Assembly: GCA_964483805.1 (NCBI GenBank)
Contig: CAZADH010000091.1
Span: 1 to 20,330, forward strand
From: CAZADH01 sp964483805
Lineage (GTDB): Bacteria > Muiribacteriota > Ozemobacteria > Ozemobacterales > Ozemobacteraceae
Length of the DNA stretch: 20,330 nt
Direction: 5' to 3'
Position numbers and translations under genes: made by a program. Positions within the stretch are counted from its first letter, which is position 1. The number at the start of each line of letters is the position of its first letter. Under the pieces are notes generated by a model. That model ran no database searches. It saw nothing but the letters and a program-made list of their open reading frames with translations, and was not told the DNA's origin. Below, piece by piece: positions 1 through 8,097 of this stretch.

Positions 1-1881
1 GACCCGTCTTCGATCACCGATGCCGACGCGCGCAACACCATCACCGAAATCCTGCGGGTATTCGAGCAACACCCGGAGCTGCTGTCGGCAAGCACACCCC
101 TCAGCGCCGTCCCCACCGTGGCCGCCGCCGCCGCCAGCGCGGCCGTGGCGCTGGCCAACAGTGCGCAGTTCATCACGACGCCGGCCTGGAACTTCCTCGT
201 CTACCAGGGCGGCGACAACAACCTCGAGAATGCACTGGCCGCCGACCGCGTCAAGATGGCGCGCGGAATCCTCGGCACCGACGTCACGGTGCTGGTGCAG
301 ATCGACGTGCCGTATGACTCCTATACGGGCCGTGGCGGCTGCCGCCGTGTGCTCATCGACTCGCGCGGCGAGACCGAGGTATGGCGGGCTTCGCCTCCCG
401 AGGTGAATTCGGCAGATGCGGCCCGGTTGGCCGAGTTCGTCACCTGGGCAGCGCGGCGTTACCCGGCCCGACATACGGCACTGATTCTGGCTTCGCACGG
501 GCTGGGTTGGCGCCAGGGTCCGCTGCCCGCACGCGGCATTGTCGTCGACGAGCACAGTGCCGTCACCACCATGGGTCTGCCGTCATTGCGCTCGCACCTA
601 TTGGCGGCCCTCACCCAACCGACCGGAACGATCGTTCCCCTCGACGTCATCGGCTTCGACGCCTGTTTGATGGGCATGGTCGAGGTCGCCTGGCAACTGC
701 GCGACCTGGCCCAGTTCATGGTTGCGTTTGAGGGCAATGAATTTGGCACGGGTTGGCCGTACGATCGCATTCTCGGTCAACTCGCCGGAAATGCCGGTCA
801 GACCAACGCCGAGAGCTTCGCCCGGTCGATCTGCGACCACTACAAGGCGTTCTACACTGAACCCGGCTCTTCGGCAACCCTGGCCGGAACGCTCTCGGTC
901 ATCCGGATGGCCGCAATGTCCACGCTCAAAGAGAGCTTCCGCGCCTGGTGTCAGGCACTTGTCCCCGCGCTGGCAACGCAACGCGACATGATCGCCGGCC
1001 TGCGCGACCAACTGACGATCGCCCCCGGTCAAAACGGCGCCGAACGGTACTACGTTCAGGCCTACGAGTACACCGACTACCGCGACTTGTCAGACTTCGT
1101 GGCGAAGCTGCGTAACACGCGCACGCTGCCGCTGCCCACGACCCTGGCCGAGCATCTGGTGGCCGCCATTGACGCCACGGTCGCCCATCGGGTGCAGTTT
1201 GGCCCGCGCTACCAGAACAGCCGCGGCCTCTCGATCGCCCTGCCGACCGCCAGTGATTACGCAGACTATGTGGCAGGCTACGGTGCCGGCAGTCCGTACG
1301 CGCAACTGGACTGGCCACGCGACACCGGTTGGAACACGTTGCTCGATGGATTGATCGGCAGCAGCCCGCCAGCCAAGGTCGACGGGCGGCGCTTTGCCAT
1401 TGAACTGGCTTGGAACACCGGGGCCGATCTCGATCTCTACGTGGGCGAACCGGACCCGCTCGCACCCACCGATCTCAATCGGGCCGTCTGGTACATCGCC
1501 GCCGAGGGTTCGGTCACACCCAACGGTTATTTTTCATCCGATTCAAAGGTCGCGGGAATCAGTCGTGAAACCTGGCAGTTCAAGGAACTGGTCACCGCGG
1601 GTCGCTATCAGTTTGCGGTGCTCTACGACCCGGGCAGCACGGTAACAGCCGCGACCAATGCTCGCATTACTCTGACCGACCTTGTCTCGACCCGCTACTT
1701 CGACCTGGCGGGGCTGACGCCGACGGCGCAGTGGTATGCATTCGCCGCCGATGTGGCCAGCAACGGGATTGTCATTCAGGAACCCGAAGCCGAAACCGAC
1801 GAAGACGACCCGCTGGCGGCCATGGGCAAGACCTGGAGCAAAGTGTTGTTCACCAAGCAGTTGATCAAAGCGCGCCAGTAA
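1..1881 (+). CDS. Clostripain-family (C11) cysteine peptidase with C-terminal YfaP-like domain, 5' partial
   Basis: The reading frame is open from base 1, so the N-terminus and any signal peptide lie outside the window; 626 codons are visible. Counting codons from base 1, the family core starts at about 61 with WNFLVYQGGDNNLE. The catalytic His is H166 in ILASHGLGW and the catalytic Cys is C222 in GFDACLMGM, the usual C11 His/Cys order. Enzymes of this family cleave after basic residues and are often exported and self-activating; that is family knowledge, not visible here. Codons of about 465-585 hold ELAWNTGADLDLYV followed by GYFSSDS, resembling YfaP/DUF2135-like beta domains that often follow exported hydrolases. 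The tail is acidic, then basic. No clear terminator lies in the 54 bases before the convergent TPR gene. The family call is confident; the substrate is unknown. Confidence 0.9.
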   Translation, partial: DPSSITDADARNTITEILRVFEQHPELLSASTPLSAVPTVAAAAASAAVALANSAQFITTPAWNFLVYQGGDNNLENALAADRVKMARGILGTDVTVLVQIDVPYDSYTGRGGCRRVLIDSRGETEVWRASPPEVNSADAARLAEFVTWAARRYPARHTALILASHGLGWRQGPLPARGIVVDEHSAVTTMGLPSLRSHLLAALTQPTGTIVPLDVIGFDACLMGMVEVAWQLRDLAQFMVAFEGNEFGTGWPYDRILGQLAGNAGQTNAESFARSICDHYKAFYTEPGSSATLAGTLSVIRMAAMSTLKESFRAWCQALVPALATQRDMIAGLRDQLTIAPGQNGAERYYVQAYEYTDYRDLSDFVAKLRNTRTLPLPTTLAEHLVAAIDATVAHRVQFGPRYQNSRGLSIALPTASDYADYVAGYGAGSPYAQLDWPRDTGWNTLLDGLIGSSPPAKVDGRRFAIELAWNTGADLDLYVGEPDPLAPTDLNRAVWYIAAEGSVTPNGYFSSDSKVAGISRETWQFKELVTAGRYQFAVLYDPGSTVTAATNARITLTDLVSTRYFDLAGLTPTAQWYAFAADVASNGIVIQEPEAETDEDDPLAAMGKTWSKVLFTKQLIKARQ

Positions 1882-1935
1882 AGCTCCGTCCACCAGATTC
1901 TCGGCGGCAGTCGTCGCAGTGCGACCAGCCCCGAA

Positions 1936-2934
1936 CTACTTCGGCGTGGCCGATGCGGGATTGGCCTCTGGGGCCGGAGCAGGCACCGACGCCGGCGCGG
2001 ACGCGGCAGCCAGGGGCGGCGTCGCGCTCGCCAGTGGCCCCCGCAGCGGCTCGGCGGGGGGCGGCGGCGGAGCTTTACGATGTATTCCTGTCGTATTGCC
2101 CGACCCCGTGGTTGCCCGGGTTTTCGCCTCGGTTTTGACGGGGTGCAGAGGATTCGCCACGGGCAGAACATTCGCCGGCGCCCCGAACCGGTCGGGATCG
2201 GTGCGTTGCCCGTCGATGATGAGAACCTGGGCGGTGCCACTGGTGGCAGGACCCTGTGGGGCCCCCGCTCGCACCCTGCCTTGGTCACCCGTGGCGGAGC
2301 CAGCGCCAAACTGAATCACCCGCGCCCGTTGCCCGGCAAAAGCTTTGTTCATCTTGGCCGAACCCTGTTCGAGAAGATTGGCCGCGACACGCCCCCATGG
2401 ACTGTTCGGGTCGCGATCGTAGTATTCACCCAGGTAGGCCCGGGCCGCCTCGATGTCGTCGAGTTGCCACGACAGTGCCCCGAGGTTCCACAATGCCGCC
2501 AGGTCGTTGCGATCGAGCTGCCAGGTGCGGGCGAACCACTGACGTGCCTCGGGAAGCAACCCGGACTCGAGGCAGATCAACGCCAGCTTGCGCGTGATCT
2601 TCGGACTGTCGGGACGTTGCCGTTGCAACCGCAGCAGTGTTGGCAGCAGGCTGACCGGATCGGCACGGTCATACAACCGCGGCGTCAGGTATTGATCGAT
2701 GTCGGATTGGGATACCCCGCTTGGGCGCCCCCGATCGGCCAACGCATCGCCGCGCGCACGGTGATCCGGATCGCGCGGGGAACGCTGTCCCTGGCTCTTT
2801 GGCAGGTCGATCAGGAGATCCCGGTAACCCAGCTTCTCAGCCATGTCGCGCGGGGACGGTTCGGCGCCTTGAATGTTGCCGACCAAGGACCCGGCAAGCA
2901 GGAAACACAGGCCAATCCGAGAGATGTTCTTCAT
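1936..2934 (-). CDS. Exported TPR-repeat protein with Pro/Ala-rich C-terminus
   Basis: A 332-residue protein starting at ATG 2934 and ending in TAG. Residues 1-24 form a Sec signal peptide (Lys at 2, then a hydrophobic stretch, cleavage probably after IQGA). Residues of about 113-142 and 147-176 form two tetratricopeptide-like repeats (AxxCLESGLLPEARQWF, LWNLGALSWQLDDIEAARAYL), the usual helix-turn-helix protein-binding repeats. Residues of about 285-332 are a low-complexity Pro/Ala/Ser tail. No catalytic motif is seen, so a periplasmic scaffold or assembly role is an inference. It converges on the C11 peptidase and diverges from the amidase operon, sharing a 178-bp upstream region. I found no convincing promoter or Shine-Dalgarno sequence for it. 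Nothing ties it to a named family. Confidence 0.75.
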   Translation of the reverse strand: MKNISRIGLCFLLAGSLVGNIQGAEPSPRDMAEKLGYRDLLIDLPKSQGQRSPRDPDHRARGDALADRGRPSGVSQSDIDQYLTPRLYDRADPVSLLPTLLRLQRQRPDSPKITRKLALICLESGLLPEARQWFARTWQLDRNDLAALWNLGALSWQLDDIEAARAYLGEYYDRDPNSPWGRVAANLLEQGSAKMNKAFAGQRARVIQFGAGSATGDQGRVRAGAPQGPATSGTAQVLIIDGQRTDPDRFGAPANVLPVANPLHPVKTEAKTRATTGSGNTTGIHRKAPPPPPAEPLRGPLASATPPLAAASAPASVPAPAPEANPASATPK

Positions 2935-3036
2935 ACTCGGTGCAGCTTATCATACGCCCATTGGTCATGCAACCATCGGAAATGCAATCGCACCTGTTTC
3001 GAACGTGCCATCGTTCCGATACACTCTTTGGCAGAA

Positions 3037-3056
3037 CCCGACACGAAAATGTCGGG
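3037..3056. promoter_or_regulatory. Perfect 7-bp dyad upstream of the amidase operon (possible operator)
   Basis: CCCGACA and TGTCGGG are separated by the six bases CGAAAA. The dyad lies in the intergenic space between the divergent TPR gene and the amidase, ten bases upstream of the proposed -35 box at 3067. The symmetry and place fit a binding site for a dimeric regulator. As RNA it would fold into a short hairpin, but no gene reads into it on either strand, so a terminator is less likely. The regulator is unknown. Confidence 0.5.
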
Positions 3057-3066
3057 GGGTGTCTCT

Positions 3067-3096
3067 TTGCTTCCATGACTTCATCTGAGGTATAGT
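3067..3096 (+). promoter_or_regulatory. Candidate sigma70-type promoter of the amidase operon
   Basis: The -35 is TTGCTT (3067-3072), then an 18-base spacer, then TATAGT (3091-3096), five of six matches to the -10 consensus. The -35 is weak (TTG only). Transcription would start near 3103, only about ten bases before ATG 3113, leaving no room for a normal ribosome binding site. Confidence 0.45.
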
Positions 3097-3112
3097 CAGA
3101 AAACTCAATGCC

Positions 3113-4561
3113 ATGAATAGCACAACAAACAACACCGGTGCCCTCTCTCCACACGATATCCGGCGGCTTGCCCTGTTTCTTTGCGCCCTGCTAACCGTAG
3201 TTGCGGTGGGTGTCGCCGAAGGCGCCTCGACCAGTGGCAATCGTATCACCGACATCCGGTTCTGGCAGAGCCCCGAGGAAGCGCAGATCGTCGTCGACCT
3301 GGCCGCCCCGTCGCAGGTCGAACCGATGCAACAACTGTCGGACGGCACCTGGTTTTTCGACATCACACAGACACGCTTCAAGCCTGGCCAGCAGCGGTAT
3401 GACCTCAACAACCAGTTCCTGCAGGCAATCACCTTTCAGGAGCATGGGCGCGGCCTCGTGCGGGTGCTGTTCCGCGTTCCCCAGGGCATTCGGCCACGGG
3501 TGTTCGTTCTTCCCGCCACGCCGCCGGCCAAACCTGACCGCGTGGTCATCTTCCTGCGCGAACCCGAAGAGCGGCAACTCGAACGTGAACTGCGTTGGCG
3601 CGCCGACCGCGATCGGTTCCGCAGCCAGAACGTGCAGGTCGTGGTCCTCGATCCGGGCCATGGCGGCGAAGATCCCGGGGCACGCCACAACGGGATCATC
3701 GAAAAGAACCTCGTTCTGCAGGTCGCCAAGATGGTCAAGGCGTACTTCGATCGGGATCCCCGCTACAAGGCGGTCTTGACCCGCACCGGCGATTACATCA
3801 TTCCCCTCGAGCGACGACCGCAGATCGCTGAAGGCCTGGGAGCGGCGGTTTTCGTCAGCATCCACGCCAATTACAACCGCAGTTCCCGCTTTCAGGGCGC
3901 CGAGGTGTATTACGATTCACCCAGCGGCGCCTCGGGGCAAGCCGAGAAATTGATGGAGGAGTACGAGAACAACCAGGATGCGATCGGCGGCGTCGAGGCC
4001 GCCCCGCGCGTCATGCCCAACAAGGCCGAGATCGTCGCCGCGCAGGCGATGAACATGAACCGCAGCCGCCAACTGGCCGAGTGGGTCGAACGGCGGTTCG
4101 CCACCATGCCGGGCCTGACCAGTCGCGGTGTCCGGCGGGCCGGATTCCGGGTCCTGCACTCGCTGTCGATCCCGTCAATTCTTGTTGAACTCGCTTACAT
4201 GAGCAATCCCAGCGATGTCGCCCTGCTGCATGACAAGAACATGCGTTGGCGCATGGCCTACGTCATCTATAAGGGCATCAAGGATTTCGTCGAGAACAGG
4301 GTGCAGGAAGGCATGGATCGCAGTTACATCGAGTATCTGCAGAACGCGCAGGCCCGCGCCAAGGCGCCGGCCCGACCGAGCGTCCGCGCCGCGGCTACAT
4401 ACAAAGTGAAGCCAGGCGACACCCTGTCGGCTATTGCCGGTCGTTGCCGGGTCGCTCTCGCCGATCTCATGGCAATCAACGGGTTGAGCAAGGGTTCGAG
4501 TCTGCGGGCCGGGCAGGTTCTGAAGATTCCGGAGTCCCGGTCCCGTTCACGCCGTCGTTGA
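3113..4561 (+). CDS. N-acetylmuramoyl-L-alanine amidase (AMIN + amidase_3 + LysM)
   Basis: A 482-residue exported peptidoglycan hydrolase that cleaves the bond between MurNAc and the stem-peptide L-Ala, typically during daughter-cell separation. Residues 17-38 are a signal peptide. Residues of about 44-148 are an AMIN domain, known to target such amidases to envelope structures. Residues of about 176-392 are the zinc amidase, with H183 (DPGHGG), E197 (GIIEKN), H251 (SIHAN) and catalytic E359 (ILVELAYMSN). An insertion at about 270-315 with NNQDAIGGV matches the autoinhibitory helix region of AmiB/AmiC enzymes, implying activation by a LytM-type (EnvC/NlpD-like) factor, which is not in this window. 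Residues 429-473 are one LysM motif, which E. coli AmiC lacks. The ATG lacks a Shine-Dalgarno. It heads a likely operon with the chemoreceptor 36 bases downstream. Confidence 0.95.
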   Translation: MNSTTNNTGALSPHDIRRLALFLCALLTVVAVGVAEGASTSGNRITDIRFWQSPEEAQIVVDLAAPSQVEPMQQLSDGTWFFDITQTRFKPGQQRYDLNNQFLQAITFQEHGRGLVRVLFRVPQGIRPRVFVLPATPPAKPDRVVIFLREPEERQLERELRWRADRDRFRSQNVQVVVLDPGHGGEDPGARHNGIIEKNLVLQVAKMVKAYFDRDPRYKAVLTRTGDYIIPLERRPQIAEGLGAAVFVSIHANYNRSSRFQGAEVYYDSPSGASGQAEKLMEEYENNQDAIGGVEAAPRVMPNKAEIVAAQAMNMNRSRQLAEWVERRFATMPGLTSRGVRRAGFRVLHSLSIPSILVELAYMSNPSDVALLHDKNMRWRMAYVIYKGIKDFVENRVQEGMDRSYIEYLQNAQARAKAPARPSVRAAATYKVKPGDTLSAIAGRCRVALADLMAINGLSKGSSLRAGQVLKIPESRSRSRRR

Positions 4562-4597
4562 TCTGATGAAAACCCACGGCGAGGACCAAGTTCCGAC

Positions 4598-6940
4598 ATG
4601 AACCTGCTGGCCAATCTCAAGATCAAGTCGCGGTTGTTCATCACGATGCTCTTCGTGCTGGTGCCGCTCTTGTTCCTGAATCTCTACAGCTCGGTGAAAA
4701 TCCGTGAAGTGGTGAAACGCCAGATTCCGCTCTCGGTCAACAGCCTGCTGCGCACACTCAGTTCGCGACTGGGCGGCAAAGTGAGTCGCATCCGCAACCA
4801 GGCCAACCTGATCGGCCGTCTCGAGACCACGATCCAATTGCTGTCGTGGCATCACGAAAAGCCAGAGGCAACCGATACGATCAACAGTTGGCGCCGCCAG
4901 TGGACGAATCAGATGGCGGCGATTCTTCTCAACGACGACGAGGAAGACGCACTCCTGGTCGACGTCGCCGTTCTGTCGCTGCGCAACCATGTTGTGGTCG
5001 GCCGCTACCACGTCCCCGAAATCAGCGGCACGAACATCACCGCGAACCCACCCAAGTTCGATGGACTGCCGCGCCCGAAAGACCTCAGCGATATTGCCGA
5101 AAACAACATTGCGCTCTCGCCGGTGCAATGGTACTCTCCGAATCCCGAGGCCGCCGAGCGGGTACGCCTGACCTATCTCATGGTTCCCATCCATGGCGAA
5201 GACAAGAAACAGATCGGCATCGTTCTGCTTGGCGTGATCGTTGATCCGCTATTGACGCCTCTTCCTGACAGCATCCAGGAGGTTGGCGGCAAGGTGGCGC
5301 TGATCACGCTCGATCCGAGCCAGAAGGCCGAGTTCATCGAGTGCAAGAATCCCACCTGGGCGCTCGACTCGCGCTTCAACATCATGGTCTATTCCGATCA
5401 GGTGATCGGTGTGTTTCCCGGGCTGCTCTCGGTGGCTGCCAGCATCACGCGTGGCGTCGGCTTCGGTGATTTCCTCGACATCGATGAACAGCGGTACTAC
5501 CTGGGCGCGCAACGCGTCCAGAAGACGCCCTGGTTGATGATGGCCCATGTCGATTCGCGCACCACGCTGAAGGCACTCGACGATGCCCAGAACTTCTCGA
5601 TGCTGTTGATCATCGTCGGCCTTGTCGCGATCACCTCGATCACGATGATGGTCATTCGCGGGGTGGTCGTGTCGATCCAGGGTGTTTCGCGCGGCCTCGA
5701 CGAAATCTCCCGCGGACGCGGCGATCTGACCAAGCGCCTGGAGGTCGTCGGCAACGACGAGATCTCAGAGGTCTCGGAGCGATTCAACCGCTTCATCACC
5801 TACATCCAGAAGCTGCTGCTCCAGTTTCAGGACGTCATCAATCGCCTGTTTGGCATGGCCAACCAGATTTCCGAGACCAGTTCGTTCGAAGCCAGCTCGA
5901 TCCAGAACATCCTCGGTAACACACAACGTATTACAAAGGCCGCCCGCAGTCAGTCGCAAACCCTCGAGAAAACCGCCGCATCGATCGAGGAGATCTCGGC
6001 CATGGCCCAACTGATCGCCAAGCGGTCGGGCCGGGCCTTCGAGGAGTCGCAGCAGAACCGCGAGAAAGCAACACGCGGTATGGACGCGGTTCGCGACGCC
6101 GCCAACACCATGAAGAGCATCGAACGCGCGGTCGGTGACTCGTCCCGCGTGCTCGAGGAGTTGAAGGCCGGGTCACGCAAGATCGGCAAGATCGTTCTCA
6201 CGATTACGGCGATTTCGCGCCAGACCAACCTGCTCGCCCTCAACGCGGCGATCGAGGCAGCGCGAGCCGGAGAACAGGGCAAGGGATTCGCCGTCGTCGC
6301 CGAGAACGTGAAGAAGCTGGCCGAGGAAAGCGCCAAAGCGGCCGAGATGATCGGTTCGTTGATCAGCGAGATCCAACACAAAACCAACAAGGCCGTCGAA
6401 GAGATGATGCTGGGCAAAGACAAGGTCCAGGAGGGCGTCAGCATCGTCAATCAGGCCGGCCTGCTTCTCGACGAGATCGGCGTCGCCTCCGAGAGCGTCA
6501 ACGTCATGGTGCAAGACATCTCGAAGTCGTCGGTCGAACAGAGCAAGAACATCGAGTCGGTCTCGCAGGCGATCGAGAACCTCTCGTTGACCACCAAAAC
6601 GACGAGTTCCGAGGTCGAGCAGGTGCTCAACTCGCTCAAGACCCAGAAAGACAACAACCAGGAACTGGTCAAGGTGACGCGCCATCTCACCATGGTCTCC
6701 GAAGACCTCCGGCGCATGCTGTCGCACTTCACCCTCGAGGCGGCTGACGAAGAGGTCGATGCGGGACCCCGCGCCAGCAGTGCAACCGCAGCGCCGCCCC
6801 CCGCCGACGCACCCGCCCCTGCCGAAGCACCGCCTGTCGATGCTCCCGCACCCGACCCTGCGCCCGCTCCGGAGGCGCCCGCTGCCCCCTCTGAGCCACC
6901 GCCACCTGCCGGCCCCGGCCCCGCGGGAAGCCCAGCGTGA
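4598..6940 (+). CDS. Methyl-accepting chemotaxis protein, transmembrane
   Basis: A 780-residue chemoreceptor. TM1 is residues of about 12-32; a periplasmic sensor region of about 300 residues follows (size and layout fit a Cache-type domain, but this is not proven); TM2 is about 333-357; HAMP about 356-408; and the cytoplasmic coiled-coil signalling domain about 440-705. The hairpin tip, which binds CheA/CheW, is clear at about 535-570 (ISRQTNLLALNAAIEAARAG, then KGFAVVAENVKKLAEES). Residues of about 720-780 are a Pro/Ala-rich tail with no NWETF-type CheR/CheB tether. The start follows GAGGA at 4581-4585. No che genes are nearby, so its kinase must be encoded elsewhere. Sitting between a cell-wall amidase and an RNase Z-like protein is unusual. 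The ligand is unknown. Confidence 0.95.
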   Translation: MNLLANLKIKSRLFITMLFVLVPLLFLNLYSSVKIREVVKRQIPLSVNSLLRTLSSRLGGKVSRIRNQANLIGRLETTIQLLSWHHEKPEATDTINSWRRQWTNQMAAILLNDDEEDALLVDVAVLSLRNHVVVGRYHVPEISGTNITANPPKFDGLPRPKDLSDIAENNIALSPVQWYSPNPEAAERVRLTYLMVPIHGEDKKQIGIVLLGVIVDPLLTPLPDSIQEVGGKVALITLDPSQKAEFIECKNPTWALDSRFNIMVYSDQVIGVFPGLLSVAASITRGVGFGDFLDIDEQRYYLGAQRVQKTPWLMMAHVDSRTTLKALDDAQNFSMLLIIVGLVAITSITMMVIRGVVVSIQGVSRGLDEISRGRGDLTKRLEVVGNDEISEVSERFNRFITYIQKLLLQFQDVINRLFGMANQISETSSFEASSIQNILGNTQRITKAARSQSQTLEKTAASIEEISAMAQLIAKRSGRAFEESQQNREKATRGMDAVRDAANTMKSIERAVGDSSRVLEELKAGSRKIGKIVLTITAISRQTNLLALNAAIEAARAGEQGKGFAVVAENVKKLAEESAKAAEMIGSLISEIQHKTNKAVEEMMLGKDKVQEGVSIVNQAGLLLDEIGVASESVNVMVQDISKSSVEQSKNIESVSQAIENLSLTTKTTSSEVEQVLNSLKTQKDNNQELVKVTRHLTMVSEDLRRMLSHFTLEAADEEVDAGPRASSATAAPPPADAPAPAEAPPVDAPAPDPAPAPEAPAAPSEPPPPAGPGPAGSPA

Positions 6941-7023
6941 ACACAAGCGTGCAAGCTCCATCGGCATCCCCCCCTTGGCCGTTGGTGCGGCCCCGCCGGT
7001 AATCCATGGCTGAAAGGAATCCC

Positions 7024-8067
7024 GTGTCACCGTCCGCCCCCGTCCCCCACGTCGAGCCACCATTCAAAGGATTCTCGAAGGCCCTGTTCTCGACCTGGAT
7101 CTACCATCGCCGCTTTGGTGCTTTGTTCGACGCCGGCGAAGGCGTGGCCACCGTCCTGATGAATCGGGTGTTCGGGATCCGGCGCGTGTTTCTCTCCCAC
7201 GGACATGCCGATCACATTGCCGGGTTGATCAACCTCATCAATATCCGCAACCTCGGCGCAGGTGACCAGACGCAGAGCCTGACCATTCATTTCCCGCGGG
7301 GCAACCATTTCATCGAGACAATTCGACAATATTTGACAAAGACGCAGAACGAGCTGTCGTTTGCACTCGAGTGGCTGCCGATCGAAGCCGACGAACGCAT
7401 CGAACTCGACGACAAACGCGGCAAGACCTTCATGCGCACGTTTCGCACGCAACACTCGCAGAAGCAGCTTTCACTCGGTTTCAACATTTTCGAGCAGCGT
7501 CGGCGCCTGCGGCCGGAGTTCGTTGGCAAACCGCAGGAAGAGATCAACGCCGCGGTGCGGACGCTCGGGAAAGACCGGGTTTCCGAGAGTTTCGACCAGA
7601 TCATCTTTACCTACGGTGGCGACTCACGCCCCATCAATCCCGAACTGGTGCGCGACAGTCTGCTGCTGTGCCACGAATGCACCTATCTGAACGCCGGTGA
7701 CGACGAGCGCAACTTCCAACAGCATTCAACGCTCGACGAGGTTCTCGAGGTGGCCAAAGCGGCTCACGTTAAGGGGTTGCTCCTTTTCCACCTGTCGGTG
7801 CGCTACACCATCGACGAGATTCGCAATCAGGTGCAGGCGGCCCTGCATCGACACGGCCTCGAGATTTCGCCACTGATCCTGTTCGGCGAGAACTTCTGGG
7901 ATCTCTCCTCTCGCCGACCGCTGCGGCCGGCCCGCAACGATCAGGGCAGCGAACGCCATGCCCCGGCCGCCGGCACCCAATCCACACGGAAATCACAGAT
8001 TTCCGACCTGACCCAACCCGGCGATTCCCCCGACGGATCGACCGTGGGCCCCGACTGGGAGCCTTGA
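7024..8067 (+). CDS. RNase Z-like metallo-beta-lactamase-fold hydrolase
   Basis: A 347-residue protein if started at GTG 7024, which follows AAAGGA (7013-7018) at good spacing; ATG 7006 is in frame six codons earlier but has no ribosome binding site. The motif order is that of RNase Z, the tRNA 3' endonuclease: ALFDAGEG at 33-40, zinc motif HGHADH at 59-64, YGGDSRP followed by LLCHECTYL (normally GDTRP...HEATF), and LFHLSVRY (normally HFSSRY). HADH is found in long-form RNase Z, whereas most bacterial enzymes have HLHGDH. The last 45 or so residues are a polar, probably disordered tail. Whether it processes tRNA or is a related hydrolase with another substrate cannot be told. It lies 65-83 bases after the chemoreceptor and 30 before the regulator, so it is probably co-transcribed. 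Confidence 0.8.
   Translation: MSPSAPVPHVEPPFKGFSKALFSTWIYHRRFGALFDAGEGVATVLMNRVFGIRRVFLSHGHADHIAGLINLINIRNLGAGDQTQSLTIHFPRGNHFIETIRQYLTKTQNELSFALEWLPIEADERIELDDKRGKTFMRTFRTQHSQKQLSLGFNIFEQRRRLRPEFVGKPQEEINAAVRTLGKDRVSESFDQIIFTYGGDSRPINPELVRDSLLLCHECTYLNAGDDERNFQQHSTLDEVLEVAKAAHVKGLLLFHLSVRYTIDEIRNQVQAALHRHGLEISPLILFGENFWDLSSRRPLRPARNDQGSERHAPAAGTQSTRKSQISDLTQPGDSPDGSTVGPDWEP
7987..8005. repeat. Perfect inverted repeat inside the 3' end of the RNase Z-like gene
   Basis: CGGAAATC aca GATTTCCG: eight-base arms with a three-base loop, inside the region coding for the low-complexity C-terminal tail and about 90 bases before the sigma54-activator start. It has no T-run after it. It could be a protein-binding site for the regulator gene, an mRNA stability hairpin, or chance. 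Confidence 0.5.
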
Positions 8068-8097
8068 TCAAGCCCTGGTGAATCAGAGAGAAGACCG

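Noticed and set aside
1913..1925. GTCGC-AGT-GCGAC hairpin between the C11 peptidase and the TPR gene as terminator
   Set aside because: The stem has only five pairs and there is no T-run on either side.
3037..3060. The CCCGACA dyad as a Rho-independent terminator
   Set aside because: No gene reads toward it on either strand and T-runs are broken; a protein-binding dyad fits the divergent position better.
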